A stretch of DNA of 64,000 bases from an uncultured Oscillospiraceae bacterium (GCA_947626265.1 CANQRM010000002.1:62001-126000), one strand, 5' to 3'. Counted from the first letter of the stretch, positions 17,765 through 27,770 are shown. Notes: generated by a model from the letters alone, not told the origin. Numbers and translations: made by a program.

Positions 17765-18718
17765 ATGAAGTACAGGAATATTTTGGCCCTGCTGCTGGCC
17801 CTGTGCCTGCTGGCGGGCCTTGGGGGCACGGCGCTGGCCGCCGGAGAAGAGGACGAGGCGCTGCAGGAGTACGCCATCGCCGGCGTGGGGACCATTTCCC
17901 TCCCCAGGGGCTGGACGCTGGACGCGGGCGCGGTGGAGCAGCCGCTGCCCATGAGCTATGCGGATCTCTGCAGCGGCGATATCGCCATCCACTTGAGCTG
18001 CTTCGGCGCCGACGCCTACGAGGCGGCGGGGGTGTCCCTGCCCGCGGACGTGGAGGAGTACTCCCAGCGGGACGGCGTGCGCCGGAGCGTGCCGGAGGAC
18101 GCGGTGTTCGACTATGACGAGTACGGCAATTACTGTACGCAGTTCGCGCAGGACGGCAGGGTGACCTATCATGTGCTGAAGCAGGGCGAGCAGTGCATGG
18201 GCGACGTCATACTCTCCTATCCTGAGGGGACAGAGCTGCCGGAGGGCATTTACCAGTGGATGAGCCAGGCCGTCATCGACGCGGCCGCCCAGGGCCTGCA
18301 GCGGTATGACGCCGAGAACGTGGGCGTGTTCTACCTGCCCGAGGGCTGGGAGATGGAGCTGGTCACCCAGGAGGAGCCCTTCACCACCTATGGCGCCCTG
18401 TTCACCAACGGCAAGGTCCACATCAACGGCGCCCGCACCGACGCCGGGGGCTATGAACAGGCCGGGGTATCCCTGCCCGCGGACGTGGAGGAGTTCGGCA
18501 GCCGCCCGGGCATCCGCAGCCACCTGCCGGAGGACGCGGTGTTCGACTATGACGAATACGGCAATTATTACGTGCAGTACGTCCAGGACGGCGAGGTGAT
18601 CTACAACGCGCTGAAGCAGGGCGACGAGGCCATGGGCAATGTGCAGGCCTCCTACCCCGAGGGGACCGAGGGCACGGAGGATATACCCTTCTGGCTCAGC
18701 CTGGCGGTGCTCTTCTGA
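17765..18718 (+). CDS. Secreted protein with a tandem internal duplication
   Basis: A 317-residue protein with a signal peptide (MKYRNILALLLALCLL, cleaved near TALAAGEE). The mature part consists of two homologous halves. Each starts with a GxxxLPxGW-type strand (GVGTISLPRGW, NVGVFYLPEGW). Each then contains GVSLPADVEE, PEDAVFDYDEYGNY and a LKQG...SYPEGTE end. DNA identity across parts of the halves is high, so the duplication is recent or kept homogeneous. Function is unknown. It follows the membrane Ser/Thr kinase and could be part of an extracellular sensing or surface process. Confidence 0.8.
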   Translation: MKYRNILALLLALCLLAGLGGTALAAGEEDEALQEYAIAGVGTISLPRGWTLDAGAVEQPLPMSYADLCSGDIAIHLSCFGADAYEAAGVSLPADVEEYSQRDGVRRSVPEDAVFDYDEYGNYCTQFAQDGRVTYHVLKQGEQCMGDVILSYPEGTELPEGIYQWMSQAVIDAAAQGLQRYDAENVGVFYLPEGWEMELVTQEEPFTTYGALFTNGKVHINGARTDAGGYEQAGVSLPADVEEFGSRPGIRSHLPEDAVFDYDEYGNYYVQYVQDGEVIYNALKQGDEAMGNVQASYPEGTEGTEDIPFWLSLAVLF

Positions 18719-18732
18719 CAGCTGACAGCAAA

Positions 18733-18763
18733 GGCGCGGTGCTCAAAACACCGCGCCCTTTTT
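18733..18763 (+). terminator. Terminator after the secreted-protein gene
   Basis: Stem GGCGCGGTG/CACCGCGCC followed by CTTTTT. Confidence 0.85.
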
Positions 18764-18776
18764 CTGCTCTATTGCG

Positions 18777-19343
18777 TTATTCGCCCTTGATGTAGGCCTC
18801 CCGCTCTTTCTTGAACTGCTCCGTGTCGGCAAAGCCGCAGCCGAACATCTCCGGGCAGAAGCCCCGGTACACGCACTCCCGCACCATGCAGGAGGCAAGC
18901 TCCGGCTCACACTCCGCCACCGCGTCCTTCACCAGCTGCCAGGCCGCCCTGGTCTCGGGGCTGGCGCTGGAGCAAAGGCGCTTGCGGCTTATGTTGATGA
19001 GGGCCTGGGCGTCCGCCTCGCACTCGTGGCTCACCGGCGCGCCCTGGGGCAGCTCCGTCCTGTCCACGCCGGTGCGGTCCGTGCGCTGTGTCTTCACGAA
19101 GTGTTCGATGCCGATCTTATGCCGGACGAAATGGACGCTGACCCAGTAGGGCAGGTCCATCCACCGCCAGGCGAACTTCAGCTTGCGGATGGGGGAGTGC
19201 TCGGCCATGATGAGCTTGCGCTTCCACTCCGAGTCGGGGTACTTCCCCTTCTCCTTGCCGATGGTGTTCATGGTGGCGTTTTTGATGTCCTGCCAGTTGT
19301 CCTCGTGGTGGAAAAACAGAAGCCTCGTGTTCAGCTCGCCCAT
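18777..19343 (-). CDS. ThyX-like protein lacking the RHRx7S motif
   Basis: A 188-residue protein resembling flavin-dependent thymidylate synthase in the region HSPIRKLKFAWRWMDLPYWV and the RHK segment at 74-76. Canonical ThyX carries RHR, seven residues, then Ser. Here the segment is RHKIGIEHFVK, so the third Arg is Lys and the Ser is Lys. The Cys-rich end (SCMVRECVYRGFCPEMFGCG) is also unusual. The start is set by GGAGG eight bases upstream. It is monocistronic and convergent with the secreted-protein gene. Activity as a thymidylate synthase is doubtful; a divergent paralogue is likely. Confidence 0.7.
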   Translation of the reverse strand: MGELNTRLLFFHHEDNWQDIKNATMNTIGKEKGKYPDSEWKRKLIMAEHSPIRKLKFAWRWMDLPYWVSVHFVRHKIGIEHFVKTQRTDRTGVDRTELPQGAPVSHECEADAQALINISRKRLCSSASPETRAAWQLVKDAVAECEPELASCMVRECVYRGFCPEMFGCGFADTEQFKKEREAYIKGE

Positions 19344-19488
19344 GGTCCGCGCCTCCTTGGTATCTTTTTCAGTCAGTATACCACATCCTCCCCCTCCCGT
19401 AAAGCAAAAATCCGCCCGCCGGAAATTGGAGATATCATGAGAAAACAAGAGCTATCCGGAGCAATCACAGAATTTTTAAAAATATCTG

Positions 19489-19539
19489 TTGACACCGCCG
19501 AATGGTTGTGCTATAACGATAAAGCGCCTTCGGGCGCTT
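19489..19539 (+). promoter_or_regulatory. rplM-rpsI promoter and leader hairpin
   Basis: TTGACA-N17-TATAAC is followed by a 7-bp stem AAGCGCC/GGCGCTT closed by a TTCG tetraloop, at or just after the start site. Firmicutes L13 operons often carry an autoregulatory leader. Identity with that class is inferred from position only. Confidence 0.65.
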
Positions 19540-19580
19540 GTACTTGTCAAAACATTATTTACGATATGCGGAGGAACACA

Positions 19581-20021
19581 ATGAGCACGACTATGGTAAA
19601 GCCTGCCGACGTCGTCCGCAAGTGGTACGTGATCGACGCCGCCGGCAAGCCCATGGGCAAGACCGCCGTCATCGCCGCGGACCTGCTGCGGGGCAAGCGG
19701 AAGGTGGATTACACCCCCCATGTGGACTGCGGTGACTATGTCATCATCATCAACGCCGAGAAGGCGGTCCTGACCGGCAAGAAGCTGGAGCAGAAATACT
19801 ATCGCACCCACTCCGGTTATCCCGGCGGCCTGCACGAGACCCAGTACACCCGCCTGATGGCCGAGAAGCCCGAGCTGGCCATGCGTCTGGCCGTCCGGGG
19901 CATGCTGCAGAAGAACGCCATGGCGAAGAACCAGCTGACGAGGCTTCGCGTCTTCCGGGGCGCCGAGCACACCCACCAGGCCCAGAAGCCTGAGGTCTAT
20001 GTGGAAGGAGGCAACAACTAA
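19581..20021 (+). CDS. rplM: 50S ribosomal protein L13
   Basis: A 146-residue protein with the full L13 core: [13 protein letters not shown], the [10 protein letters not shown] strand and the AVRGMLQKN segment. It binds 23S rRNA early in 50S assembly. GGAGG precedes the ATG. The stop overlaps the rpsI start by one base (TAATG), the normal coupled arrangement for this pair. Confidence 0.98.
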   Translation: MSTTMVKPADVVRKWYVIDAAGKPMGKTAVIAADLLRGKRKVDYTPHVDCGDYVIIINAEKAVLTGKKLEQKYYRTHSGYPGGLHETQYTRLMAEKPELAMRLAVRGMLQKNAMAKNQLTRLRVFRGAEHTHQAQKPEVYVEGGNN

Positions 20022-20431
20022 TGGCTACCTATCAGTCCAAGCGTCCTTACCTTTACGGCACCGGCCGGCGTAAGAGCTCCGTTGCCCGCGTCCACCTGAT
20101 CCCCGGCGGCACCGGCGTCATCACCGTCAACGGCCGCAGCATCGACGACTACTTCGGTCTGGAGACCCTGAAGCTCATCGTCCGCCAGCCCCTGGTCACC
20201 ACCGGCACCACCGACAAGGTGGACATCGAGGCCACCGTGTCCGGCGGCGGCGTCACCGGCCAGGCCGGCGCCATCCGCCACGGCATCGCCCGCGCCCTGC
20301 TGCTGGTCAGCGAGGAGTACCGCGCGCCCCTGAAGGCCGCCGGCTTCCTCACCCGCGACCCGCGCATGAAGGAGCGCAAGAAGTACGGCCTGAAGGCCGC
20401 CCGCCGCGCGCCTCAGTTCTCCAAGCGCTGA
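20021..20431 (+). CDS. rpsI: 30S ribosomal protein S9
   Basis: A 136-residue S9 with [13 protein letters not shown] at the start, [15 protein letters not shown] in the middle and the conserved basic C-terminus RRAPQFSKR that reaches the P-site tRNA. It is translationally coupled to rplM and followed by a strong terminator. Confidence 0.98.
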   Translation: MATYQSKRPYLYGTGRRKSSVARVHLIPGGTGVITVNGRSIDDYFGLETLKLIVRQPLVTTGTTDKVDIEATVSGGGVTGQAGAIRHGIARALLLVSEEYRAPLKAAGFLTRDPRMKERKKYGLKAARRAPQFSKR

Positions 20432-20448
20432 TTTTTCCCGAATATCCG

Positions 20449-20483
20449 CAAGCCCCGAAGCGTGTGCTTCGGGGCTTGTTTTC
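20449..20483 (+). terminator. Terminator of rplM-rpsI
   Basis: Stem CAAGCCCCGAAGC with its complement around a TGTG loop region, then TTTTC. Confidence 0.88.
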
Positions 20484-20504
20484 TTGTGTCCAAAACGGTA
20501 TAAT
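20476..20504 (+). promoter_or_regulatory. Promoter of the aldolase gene, overlapping the terminator
   Basis: TTGTTT-N17-TATAAT. The -35 lies in the T-run of the ribosomal-protein terminator; the -10 is a perfect match. Confidence 0.65.
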
Positions 20505-20535
20505 TTCCCCAGACGAACGGGACGGAGGAATAGAT

Positions 20536-21306
20536 ATGAATAAGCTGGTGGAGATGGTACGCGCGGGCAGAAAGCCCCTGGGCACCTTCGTGGAGCTGGG
20601 GGGCGCCAACGTGGTGGAGGCCCTGGGCCAGACGGGCCTGGACTTCATCATCGTGGACAACGAACACGGCCCCTTCGACGTGGAGTCCTCTTTGGAGTGC
20701 ATCCGCGCCGCCGAGGGCGCGGGGCTCACGCCCCTCTGCCGGGTGCGGGAGCTTTCCCGTCCCGGCATCATGAAGCTCCTGGACCAGGGCGCGGCCGGGC
20801 TCATCGTCCCCTTTATCGAGACAGTGGACCAGGTCAAAGACCTGGTGGCCCTGGGCAAGTATGCCCCCATCGGGAAGCGTGGCTTCAGCGGCAGCCGCAA
20901 GGACCGCTGGTCCTTCGCCCATCCCGGCGGCCTGCCCCTGCAGGAGCAGCTGGACTACTGGAACGGCCAAAGCCTGCTCATCCCCCAGTGTGAGACGGCG
21001 GGGTGCCTTGAGCATATAGAAGAGATAGCCTCTCTTGACGGCGTGGACGGCATCTTCGTGGGACCCTTTGACCTGTCCATCTCCCTGGGCATCCCCGGCC
21101 AGTTCCAGAATGCCAGGCTTCTGGCCGCCTTCCACCGGGTCCTGGCCGCCTGCCGGGCGGCGGGCAAGTTCTCCATGATCTTCACGGCGGACCCCGCCTG
21201 GATACGGGACTACTACGCCATGGGCTTCGACATGGTGACCTACAGCATGGACGCCGCCGTGCTCATCCAGGGCTTTAAGGACCTGGTGAAAGACGTACAA
21301 GGTTGA
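20536..21306 (+). CDS. HpcH/HpaI-family aldolase
   Basis: A 256-residue class II (metal-dependent) aldolase. Hallmarks are FIIVDNEHGPFD near 37-48 with the catalytic His, CRVRE near 68-72 with the substrate-binding Arg, PQCETAG with the metal-binding Glu, and GIFVGPFDLSISLG with the metal-binding Asp. The family cleaves 2-keto-3-deoxy or 4-hydroxy-2-keto acids to pyruvate and an aldehyde. The substrate cannot be fixed because no catabolic genes flank it. GGAGG precedes the start and the gene is monocistronic. Confidence 0.9.
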   Translation: MNKLVEMVRAGRKPLGTFVELGGANVVEALGQTGLDFIIVDNEHGPFDVESSLECIRAAEGAGLTPLCRVRELSRPGIMKLLDQGAAGLIVPFIETVDQVKDLVALGKYAPIGKRGFSGSRKDRWSFAHPGGLPLQEQLDYWNGQSLLIPQCETAGCLEHIEEIASLDGVDGIFVGPFDLSISLGIPGQFQNARLLAAFHRVLAACRAAGKFSMIFTADPAWIRDYYAMGFDMVTYSMDAAVLIQGFKDLVKDVQG

Positions 21307-21319
21307 GACAAATATGAGC

Positions 21320-21348
21320 GCCCCGGGACCGCAGTCCCGGGGCTTATT
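21320..21348. terminator. Terminator between aldolase and amylase genes
   Basis: A 10-bp stem GCCCCGGGAC/GTCCCGGGGC with a CGCA loop, followed by TTATTCT. It may serve both convergent genes. Confidence 0.7.
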
Positions 21349-21355
21349 CTGTTCT

Positions 21356-22801
21356 TTATGCGGCTTTTTCGCACACCCACAAACTGACCTTCCCGCCGTC
21401 CACGGGGAATTCCGCGCTGCCGGTCCCGTCCAGGGTGAGCCGTTCGGGCCGGCCGCCCAGGATGTCTATGAAGGTCTCCCCGGCGTGTTCGGCGCCGGTG
21501 CACATGAGCTTGGCGCCGCCCTCGCCGTTGGACATGACCGCCGCCATGCCGGAGCCCGGCAACCCGGCGTCCCCGGAACGGGTCCAGCCCACCAGGTCGG
21601 GTTTATCGAAATAGCTGGTCTGCCGGCCCCAGGCGTACTTCTGCCGGGCCTGAAGCAGCGTCTCCAGCCCCGGCACGGGGGCCAGCCCGTCGTGGGGGAT
21701 GCCGTACAGGTCCCCGTAGAACACGCAGGGCACGCCGGACTGGCGCAGCAATATCATGGCGTAGGCCATGGGCTTGAACCAGTCCTTCACCCAGGACTGC
21801 AGGGCCTGGCCCGGCTGGGTGTCGTGGTTGTCCACGAAGGTGACGGCCATGTCCGGCTGCCGCTCCGCCAGGGTGTCCCATACAAGCGCGCTCATGTCGA
21901 ACCCTGCCCCCTGTTCCGAGGCCTCAAAAAACCGCTGGTGCAGGGGCACGTCAAAAAGGCGCATCACCTGGCCGGACCGGTCCAGAAATTCACAGAGCTG
22001 GGCCGTGTCCGCGCTCCAATATTCCCCCACCGTGGGCAGCTCCCGCCCGGTGTCCTCCCGGAGCTTGGTGAGCCAGTGGGCGAAGAAGGGGAAGCTTATG
22101 TGCTTCACCGCGTCCATGCGGAACCCGTCCACCCCGGTAAAGTCCAGGTACCACCGGCCCCACTTATCCAGCTCCCGGACCACCTCCGGGCTGGACATGT
22201 CCAGGTCCGCCCCCATGAGGTAGTCGAAGTTGCCGTTTTCCGGGTCCACCTGGTCGGCCCAGGACTTGCCCGCCAGCTGGTACACGGCCCCCTGGTGGGT
22301 CTTCTCGTCATAGTCCACGCCGCTGAAGTGCTTCCAGTTCCACGTAAAGTCGGAGTATTTCCCCGCCCGGCCCGGGAAGGTGAACTTGGTCCAGGCCTTG
22401 ATGCGGGTCTCCTCCAGCTGCACGTTCCGGTCGTAGTCCGCGTCCTTCACGGCCCGGACCGTCTCGGTGCCGTCGGCGCCCATGCGGTGGTTCAGCACCA
22501 TGTCCGCCAGCACCTCCATGCCCTGGGCGTGGAAGGCCCGGATGGCGGCCAGATACTGGTCCTTGGTGCCGTACTTGGTGGGCACGCTCCCCTTCTGGTC
22601 GAACTCGCCCAGGTCGTACTGGTCGTAGACCCCGTAGCCCACGTCCCGGATGCCCGCCTGGCCCTTATAGGCCGGGGGCAGCCATATGTCCGTGAAGCCC
22701 AGGTCCGACAGACGCCGGGCCTCTTTGGCCGTCCTTTTCCAAAACTGCCCGTCCTCGGGCAGATACCACTCAAAATCTTGCAGGATCGTCGGTTGTTTCG
22801 T
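21356..22801 (-). CDS. Cytoplasmic alpha-amylase (GH13) with apparent ACG start
   Basis: A GH13 amylase without a signal peptide. It carries ADMVLNHRMG (region I), GFRMDAVKHI with nucleophile Asp230, VGEYW with acid/base Glu260, and FVDNHDT with Asp327. The N-terminus expected for the family (TILQDFEWYLPEDGQFW) is encoded, but no ATG, GTG or TTG occurs before codon 54. An AGGAGG lies seven bases before an ACG codon at the place where the ATG is expected, and an in-frame TGA lies just upstream of the AGGAGG. I therefore annotate 481 residues from ACG. A start at codon 54 would remove the first barrel strand. It probably degrades storage or imported maltodextrins. Confidence 0.85.
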   Translation of the reverse strand, partial: TKQPTILQDFEWYLPEDGQFWKRTAKEARRLSDLGFTDIWLPPAYKGQAGIRDVGYGVYDQYDLGEFDQKGSVPTKYGTKDQYLAAIRAFHAQGMEVLADMVLNHRMGADGTETVRAVKDADYDRNVQLEETRIKAWTKFTFPGRAGKYSDFTWNWKHFSGVDYDEKTHQGAVYQLAGKSWADQVDPENGNFDYLMGADLDMSSPEVVRELDKWGRWYLDFTGVDGFRMDAVKHISFPFFAHWLTKLREDTGRELPTVGEYWSADTAQLCEFLDRSGQVMRLFDVPLHQRFFEASEQGAGFDMSALVWDTLAERQPDMAVTFVDNHDTQPGQALQSWVKDWFKPMAYAMILLRQSGVPCVFYGDLYGIPHDGLAPVPGLETLLQARQKYAWGRQTSYFDKPDLVGWTRSGDAGLPGSGMAAVMSNGEGGAKLMCTGAEHAGETFIDILGGRPERLTLDGTGSAEFPVDGGKVSLWVCEKAA

Positions 22802-23035
22802 GCTCCCGCCTCCTTTTCACGCAGGGCTCATGGCCCCGCCAAAATTGCCTCGCATTGTAGCACGGATTTTCCCGCCTGTCTACGTCAAAATGCACAAAAA
22901 TCTTCAAAAATTTGCGTTATTATGCACAATGACAGGCGGTTTTACGCCGATGTTTACAGTTTCTACACAGCTTTTGCAAGAACTGTTCACGTTTTGCCTG
23001 TATAGTGTCCACATCCATTTTGGGAGGAAATGAAC

Positions 23036-24646
23036 ATGCATTTGAAACGGTTTTTATCCGGCGCGCTGTGCGCCATTATGCTGCTGGGGCTGGGCGTCCC
23101 GGCCCTGGCGGCGGAGGAGTATCCCGGCGCCACTTACATCGACCTGAACGGCGGCCACGTGCTGACGGACGGGGAGGCGGCCCCCGCCGACGACCCCAAC
23201 GCCGCCGTGTACACCGCCCATGATATCGTATATTACGAATCCGGCCACGACTTCACCTACGGCGAGGGGACCGAGGCCGACGCCCATGACCCCGCCGAGG
23301 CGGATGAGAACACGGTGGTGCATATCACGAAGCCCGGGACATATGTCCTCACCGGCTCCCTGGACCCGGGGCAGATCGCCGTGGATCTGGGGGAGGACGC
23401 CAAGGACGACCCCGACGCGGTTGTGACGCTGGTGCTGGACGGCGTGTCTGTCACCTGCACCGTGGCCCCGGCGGTCATATTCTATAACGTATACGAGTGC
23501 GACCGGACCGGGGACCAGGGCGCCGAGCCGGACCTCTCCGCCGCCGGGGCCCGGGTGATCATCGCCGACGGCAGCGAGAATAACATCAATGGCTCCTACG
23601 TGGCCCGCATCTACAAGTCCTATACCCTCAACGAGGACGGCACCGCCGTGGCCGACAGCAAGAAGCTGCACAAGTACGACGGGGCCTTCTACTCCAAAAT
23701 GAGCATGACCGTCACCGGCGGGCCCGTGTCCGACGGCATATTGAACATCACCGCGGAAAACGAGGGCCTGGACACGGAGATGCACCTGCTCCTGGCCGGC
23801 GGCGATATCCGCATACGCTCCGGCAACGACGGCATCAACGTCAACGAGGACAATGTCTCCGTGGTGACCGTGGCCGGCGGCAGCCTGGATATCGTCATCA
23901 CCGGCCAGACCGGCGAGGGGGACGGCATCGACTCCAACGGCTGGCTCGTCATCGACGCGGGCACCGTCACCGCCCAGGCCTGCTCCACCAGCGGCGACGC
24001 GGGCCTGGACGCGGAGGAGGGCATTTATCTGAACGGCGGCATGGTGGCCGCCACAGGGAACATGCTGGACCCGCTCACCCCCTCGGACCAGTGCGGCGTG
24101 CTGGTGACCTTCCCCCGGCGGCAGACCGGCGGGACCGCCTACGCCCTTGTGGATGCCGACGGCAACGAGATCATGACCTTTACCCCGGAGAACGATTTCA
24201 CCTACCTTCTCATGACCTGCCCGGTCCTGGAGGAGGGCGCGGAATATTCCCTCACGGCGGACGGCGAGGCGCTGAGCCTGGCCGCGGGCGGTTCCATGGG
24301 CTTCGGCGGCTTCCGCGGCATGGGCCACGGCCCCGCCCTGCCGGAGGGCATGACCGGGGGCGAGCAGCCTGAATGGCCTGAGGGAATGAAAGAGGGCGAA
24401 CGGCCTGAACGGCCCGAGGACATGGGCGAACGGCCTGAGGGAATGAAGGAGCGTCCGGAGATGCCAGATGGTGAGCCGCCCGAACTGCCCGAGAGAATGG
24501 AAGAGCTGCCCATGCCCGAGGGAGAGCAGCCCGGCGAGGGCATGCAGGAGCCCCCGGAGGGCTTCCAAAACGAGACCCTGGGCGAGGCGGCGGAGACCTT
24601 CACTCTGGCGGCAGGCCTCAATTACTTTACCGCCAGTGGGAACTGA
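23036..24646 (+). CDS. Secreted carbohydrate-binding beta-helix protein
   Basis: A 536-residue exported protein. The signal peptide (GALCAIMLLGLGVPALA) is followed by a region of repeated short strands typical of a parallel beta-helix. Examples are DGILNITAENEGLDTEM, GGDIRIRSGNDGINVNEDN and GGSLDIVITGQTGEGDGIDSNGW. These match the carbohydrate-binding Cthe_2159-like family. The last 120 residues form a Pro/Glu/Met-rich repeat tail (PEGM, ERPE, PELPE) with no membrane anchor. I used the second ATG, eight bases after GGGAGG. It is divergent from the amylase gene, so a shared role in glucan use is possible. Confidence 0.82.
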   Translation: MHLKRFLSGALCAIMLLGLGVPALAAEEYPGATYIDLNGGHVLTDGEAAPADDPNAAVYTAHDIVYYESGHDFTYGEGTEADAHDPAEADENTVVHITKPGTYVLTGSLDPGQIAVDLGEDAKDDPDAVVTLVLDGVSVTCTVAPAVIFYNVYECDRTGDQGAEPDLSAAGARVIIADGSENNINGSYVARIYKSYTLNEDGTAVADSKKLHKYDGAFYSKMSMTVTGGPVSDGILNITAENEGLDTEMHLLLAGGDIRIRSGNDGINVNEDNVSVVTVAGGSLDIVITGQTGEGDGIDSNGWLVIDAGTVTAQACSTSGDAGLDAEEGIYLNGGMVAATGNMLDPLTPSDQCGVLVTFPRRQTGGTAYALVDADGNEIMTFTPENDFTYLLMTCPVLEEGAEYSLTADGEALSLAAGGSMGFGGFRGMGHGPALPEGMTGGEQPEWPEGMKEGERPERPEDMGERPEGMKERPEMPDGEPPELPERMEELPMPEGEQPGEGMQEPPEGFQNETLGEAAETFTLAAGLNYFTASGN

Positions 24647-24660
24647 AGGACATGATGAGT

Positions 24661-24873
24661 ATGCGTCTACGGATACGCGACTTGCGAGAGGATGCGGATC
24701 TGACACAACGCCAGGTGGCGAAAGAATTGATGTGCGACCAATCCTTGTACTCCAAGTACGAGCGCGGCGAGCGGCCGCTCCCCTTGGAGATGGCAGTAAA
24801 ATTGGCGCTCTTTTACAAGACGAGCTTGGATTACTTGGTCGGTCTCACCGACGATCCCACACCGAGAAGCTGA
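24661..24873 (+). CDS. Small XRE-family regulator
   Basis: A 70-residue protein that is essentially one helix-turn-helix domain (LREDADLTQRQVAKEL, QSLYSKYERGERPLP) ending in a typical SLDYLVGLTDD tail. AAGGA precedes the chosen ATG by ten bases; two other ATGs lie two and three codons earlier. It directly follows the carbohydrate-binding protein gene and may be co-transcribed with it. Target unknown. Confidence 0.8.
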   Translation: MRLRIRDLREDADLTQRQVAKELMCDQSLYSKYERGERPLPLEMAVKLALFYKTSLDYLVGLTDDPTPRS

Positions 24874-24914
24874 GAAAAGCGGCAGGAAAAGGACTTCCTG
24901 CCGCTTTTGCTGCT

Positions 24915-25658
24915 TTATTCTTCCGGCGGGGGCTCCTCGCCATGGGGCGGTGGAGGCGGCGCATCCCCATGCGGGGGTGGAGGCGGTGGAGGGGGCGGCA
25001 CGGGGGGCTGGGGGGCCATCTCCCGCCAGGCGGCCCGGAGCTTTTCCAGCAGGGCCACCAGGGCCTCCTTCTCCTCCTCCGACAGCACGGCAAAGAGCTC
25101 GCCCAGGCCGCTCTTCTCCTTCCCGGCCCGCTCCCGCCGGGCGGCGGCGCCCGCCTCCGTCAGGGCGATGTCCGCAGTGCGCCGGTCCGTCTCGCTGGGG
25201 GTGCGGACGATGAGCCCTGCCCGCTCCAGCTTTCCCACCAGCTCGCTGGCGGAGCCGGGACGGATGCCCAGCCGCTCGGTGAGCTCCCGCTGGGTCATGG
25301 TCTCCCCCTCCCGGAGAAGGCCCAGCGCCCGGCTCTGGCCGGACTTCCCGTCCAGCAGGAAGCGGCTGGCGTGGCCCAGCTCGCCGATGAGCACGAACAG
25401 CTTTCCGTCCGTGTCCAGGGCGTCATAGTGCTCCTGGTCGATGTGGGGCCCCGGTCCCCTGCCCGGCCCGTGGGGGCCGTGGTGAGGCGGCGGGGGCGGC
25501 GGTCCGCCGGGATGGGGATGGTGCGGGTGCGGCCCGTGGGGATGAGGCGGAGGCGGTCCCTCGGGGTGGGGTCCGTGAGGATGGTGCGGGGGTGGAGGCC
25601 CCTCGGGATGGGGCTCATGAGGCGGCATCGCCTCGAAAAATTCCTTATTCTCCGGCAT
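24915..25658 (-). CDS. MarR-family regulator with His/Pro-rich tails
   Basis: A 247-residue protein. The central part (about 75-215) is a MarR winged helix: MTQRELTERLGIRPGSASEL recognition region, a wing with SETDRRTADIALTEAG, and a helical dimer region. The N-terminal arm (12-73) is almost only Pro, Gly and His, with 16 histidines. The last 31 residues are Pro-rich with two further His. These arms look like metal ligands or flexible tails. The start is fixed by AAAGGAG eight bases before the ATG. A perfect dyad covers its promoter, so autoregulation is likely. No target gene is adjacent. Confidence 0.85.
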   Translation of the reverse strand: MPENKEFFEAMPPHEPHPEGPPPPHHPHGPHPEGPPPPHPHGPHPHHPHPGGPPPPPPHHGPHGPGRGPGPHIDQEHYDALDTDGKLFVLIGELGHASRFLLDGKSGQSRALGLLREGETMTQRELTERLGIRPGSASELVGKLERAGLIVRTPSETDRRTADIALTEAGAAARRERAGKEKSGLGELFAVLSEEEKEALVALLEKLRAAWREMAPQPPVPPPPPPPPPHGDAPPPPPHGEEPPPEE

Positions 25659-25681
25659 GGTGTCGTCTCCTTTCATTTATT

Positions 25682-25727
25682 AGGTACCTTGATATTAACA
25701 CACCCATCCTTATTTGTCAAGGTACCT
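25682..25727 (-). promoter_or_regulatory. Promoter and operator dyad of the MarR gene
   Basis: TTGACA-N17-TAATAT on the minus strand. Two copies of AGGTACCTTGA in perfect inverted orientation flank it, 24 bases apart. One covers the -35 and the other starts at the -10. Each arm contains the palindrome GGTACC. This is the likely autoregulatory site. Confidence 0.8.
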
Positions 25728-25740
25728 TTACAAATTTTTC

Positions 25741-25776
25741 AAAAAACATCGCCCCCGCCTTTCGGCAGGGGCGATG
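25741..25776 (-). terminator. Terminator of groES-groEL
   Basis: Stem CATCGCCCC...GGGGCGATG with an inner GCC/GGC, followed by six T on the minus strand. Confidence 0.88.
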
Positions 25777-25798
25777 CACAGCTCGTGGGTACCTGTTA

Positions 25799-27442
<1,644 letters not shown>

Positions 27443-27727
27443 TTACTTTACGATGGCCAGGATGTCGCCCTGGCGCACGATGGTGTATTCCACGCCGTCC
27501 ACCTTCACGGTGGTGCCGCTGTACTTGCCGGTGATGATGCGGTCGCCGGCGGCGACCTCCATCTTGACCTCGTTGCCGTCCACCATGCCGCCGGGGCCCA
27601 CGGCCACGACTTCAAAAAGCTCCGGCTTCTCCTGGGCCGCGGGGGCCAGGAAGATACCGCTCTTGGTCTTCTCCTCCGCCTCCAGGCGCTTGAGGACGAC
27701 TTTGTCGGCCAACGGTTTCAGTGTCAT
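27443..27727 (-). CDS. groS: 10-kDa co-chaperonin GroES
   Basis: A 94-residue GroES starting at the ATG behind GGAGG (MTLKPLADKVVLKRL). The mobile loop region EEKTKSGIFLAP and the roof/core motif VGPGG are intact. It caps the GroEL ring. Upstream is a perfect HrcA operator. Confidence 0.98.
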   Translation of the reverse strand: MTLKPLADKVVLKRLEAEEKTKSGIFLAPAAQEKPELFEVVAVGPGGMVDGNEVKMEVAAGDRIITGKYSGTTVKVDGVEYTIVRQGDILAIVK

Positions 27728-27770
27728 TTTATAAAAGCCTCCTAACAAGAATATTCGTTCTTCATGGGTG

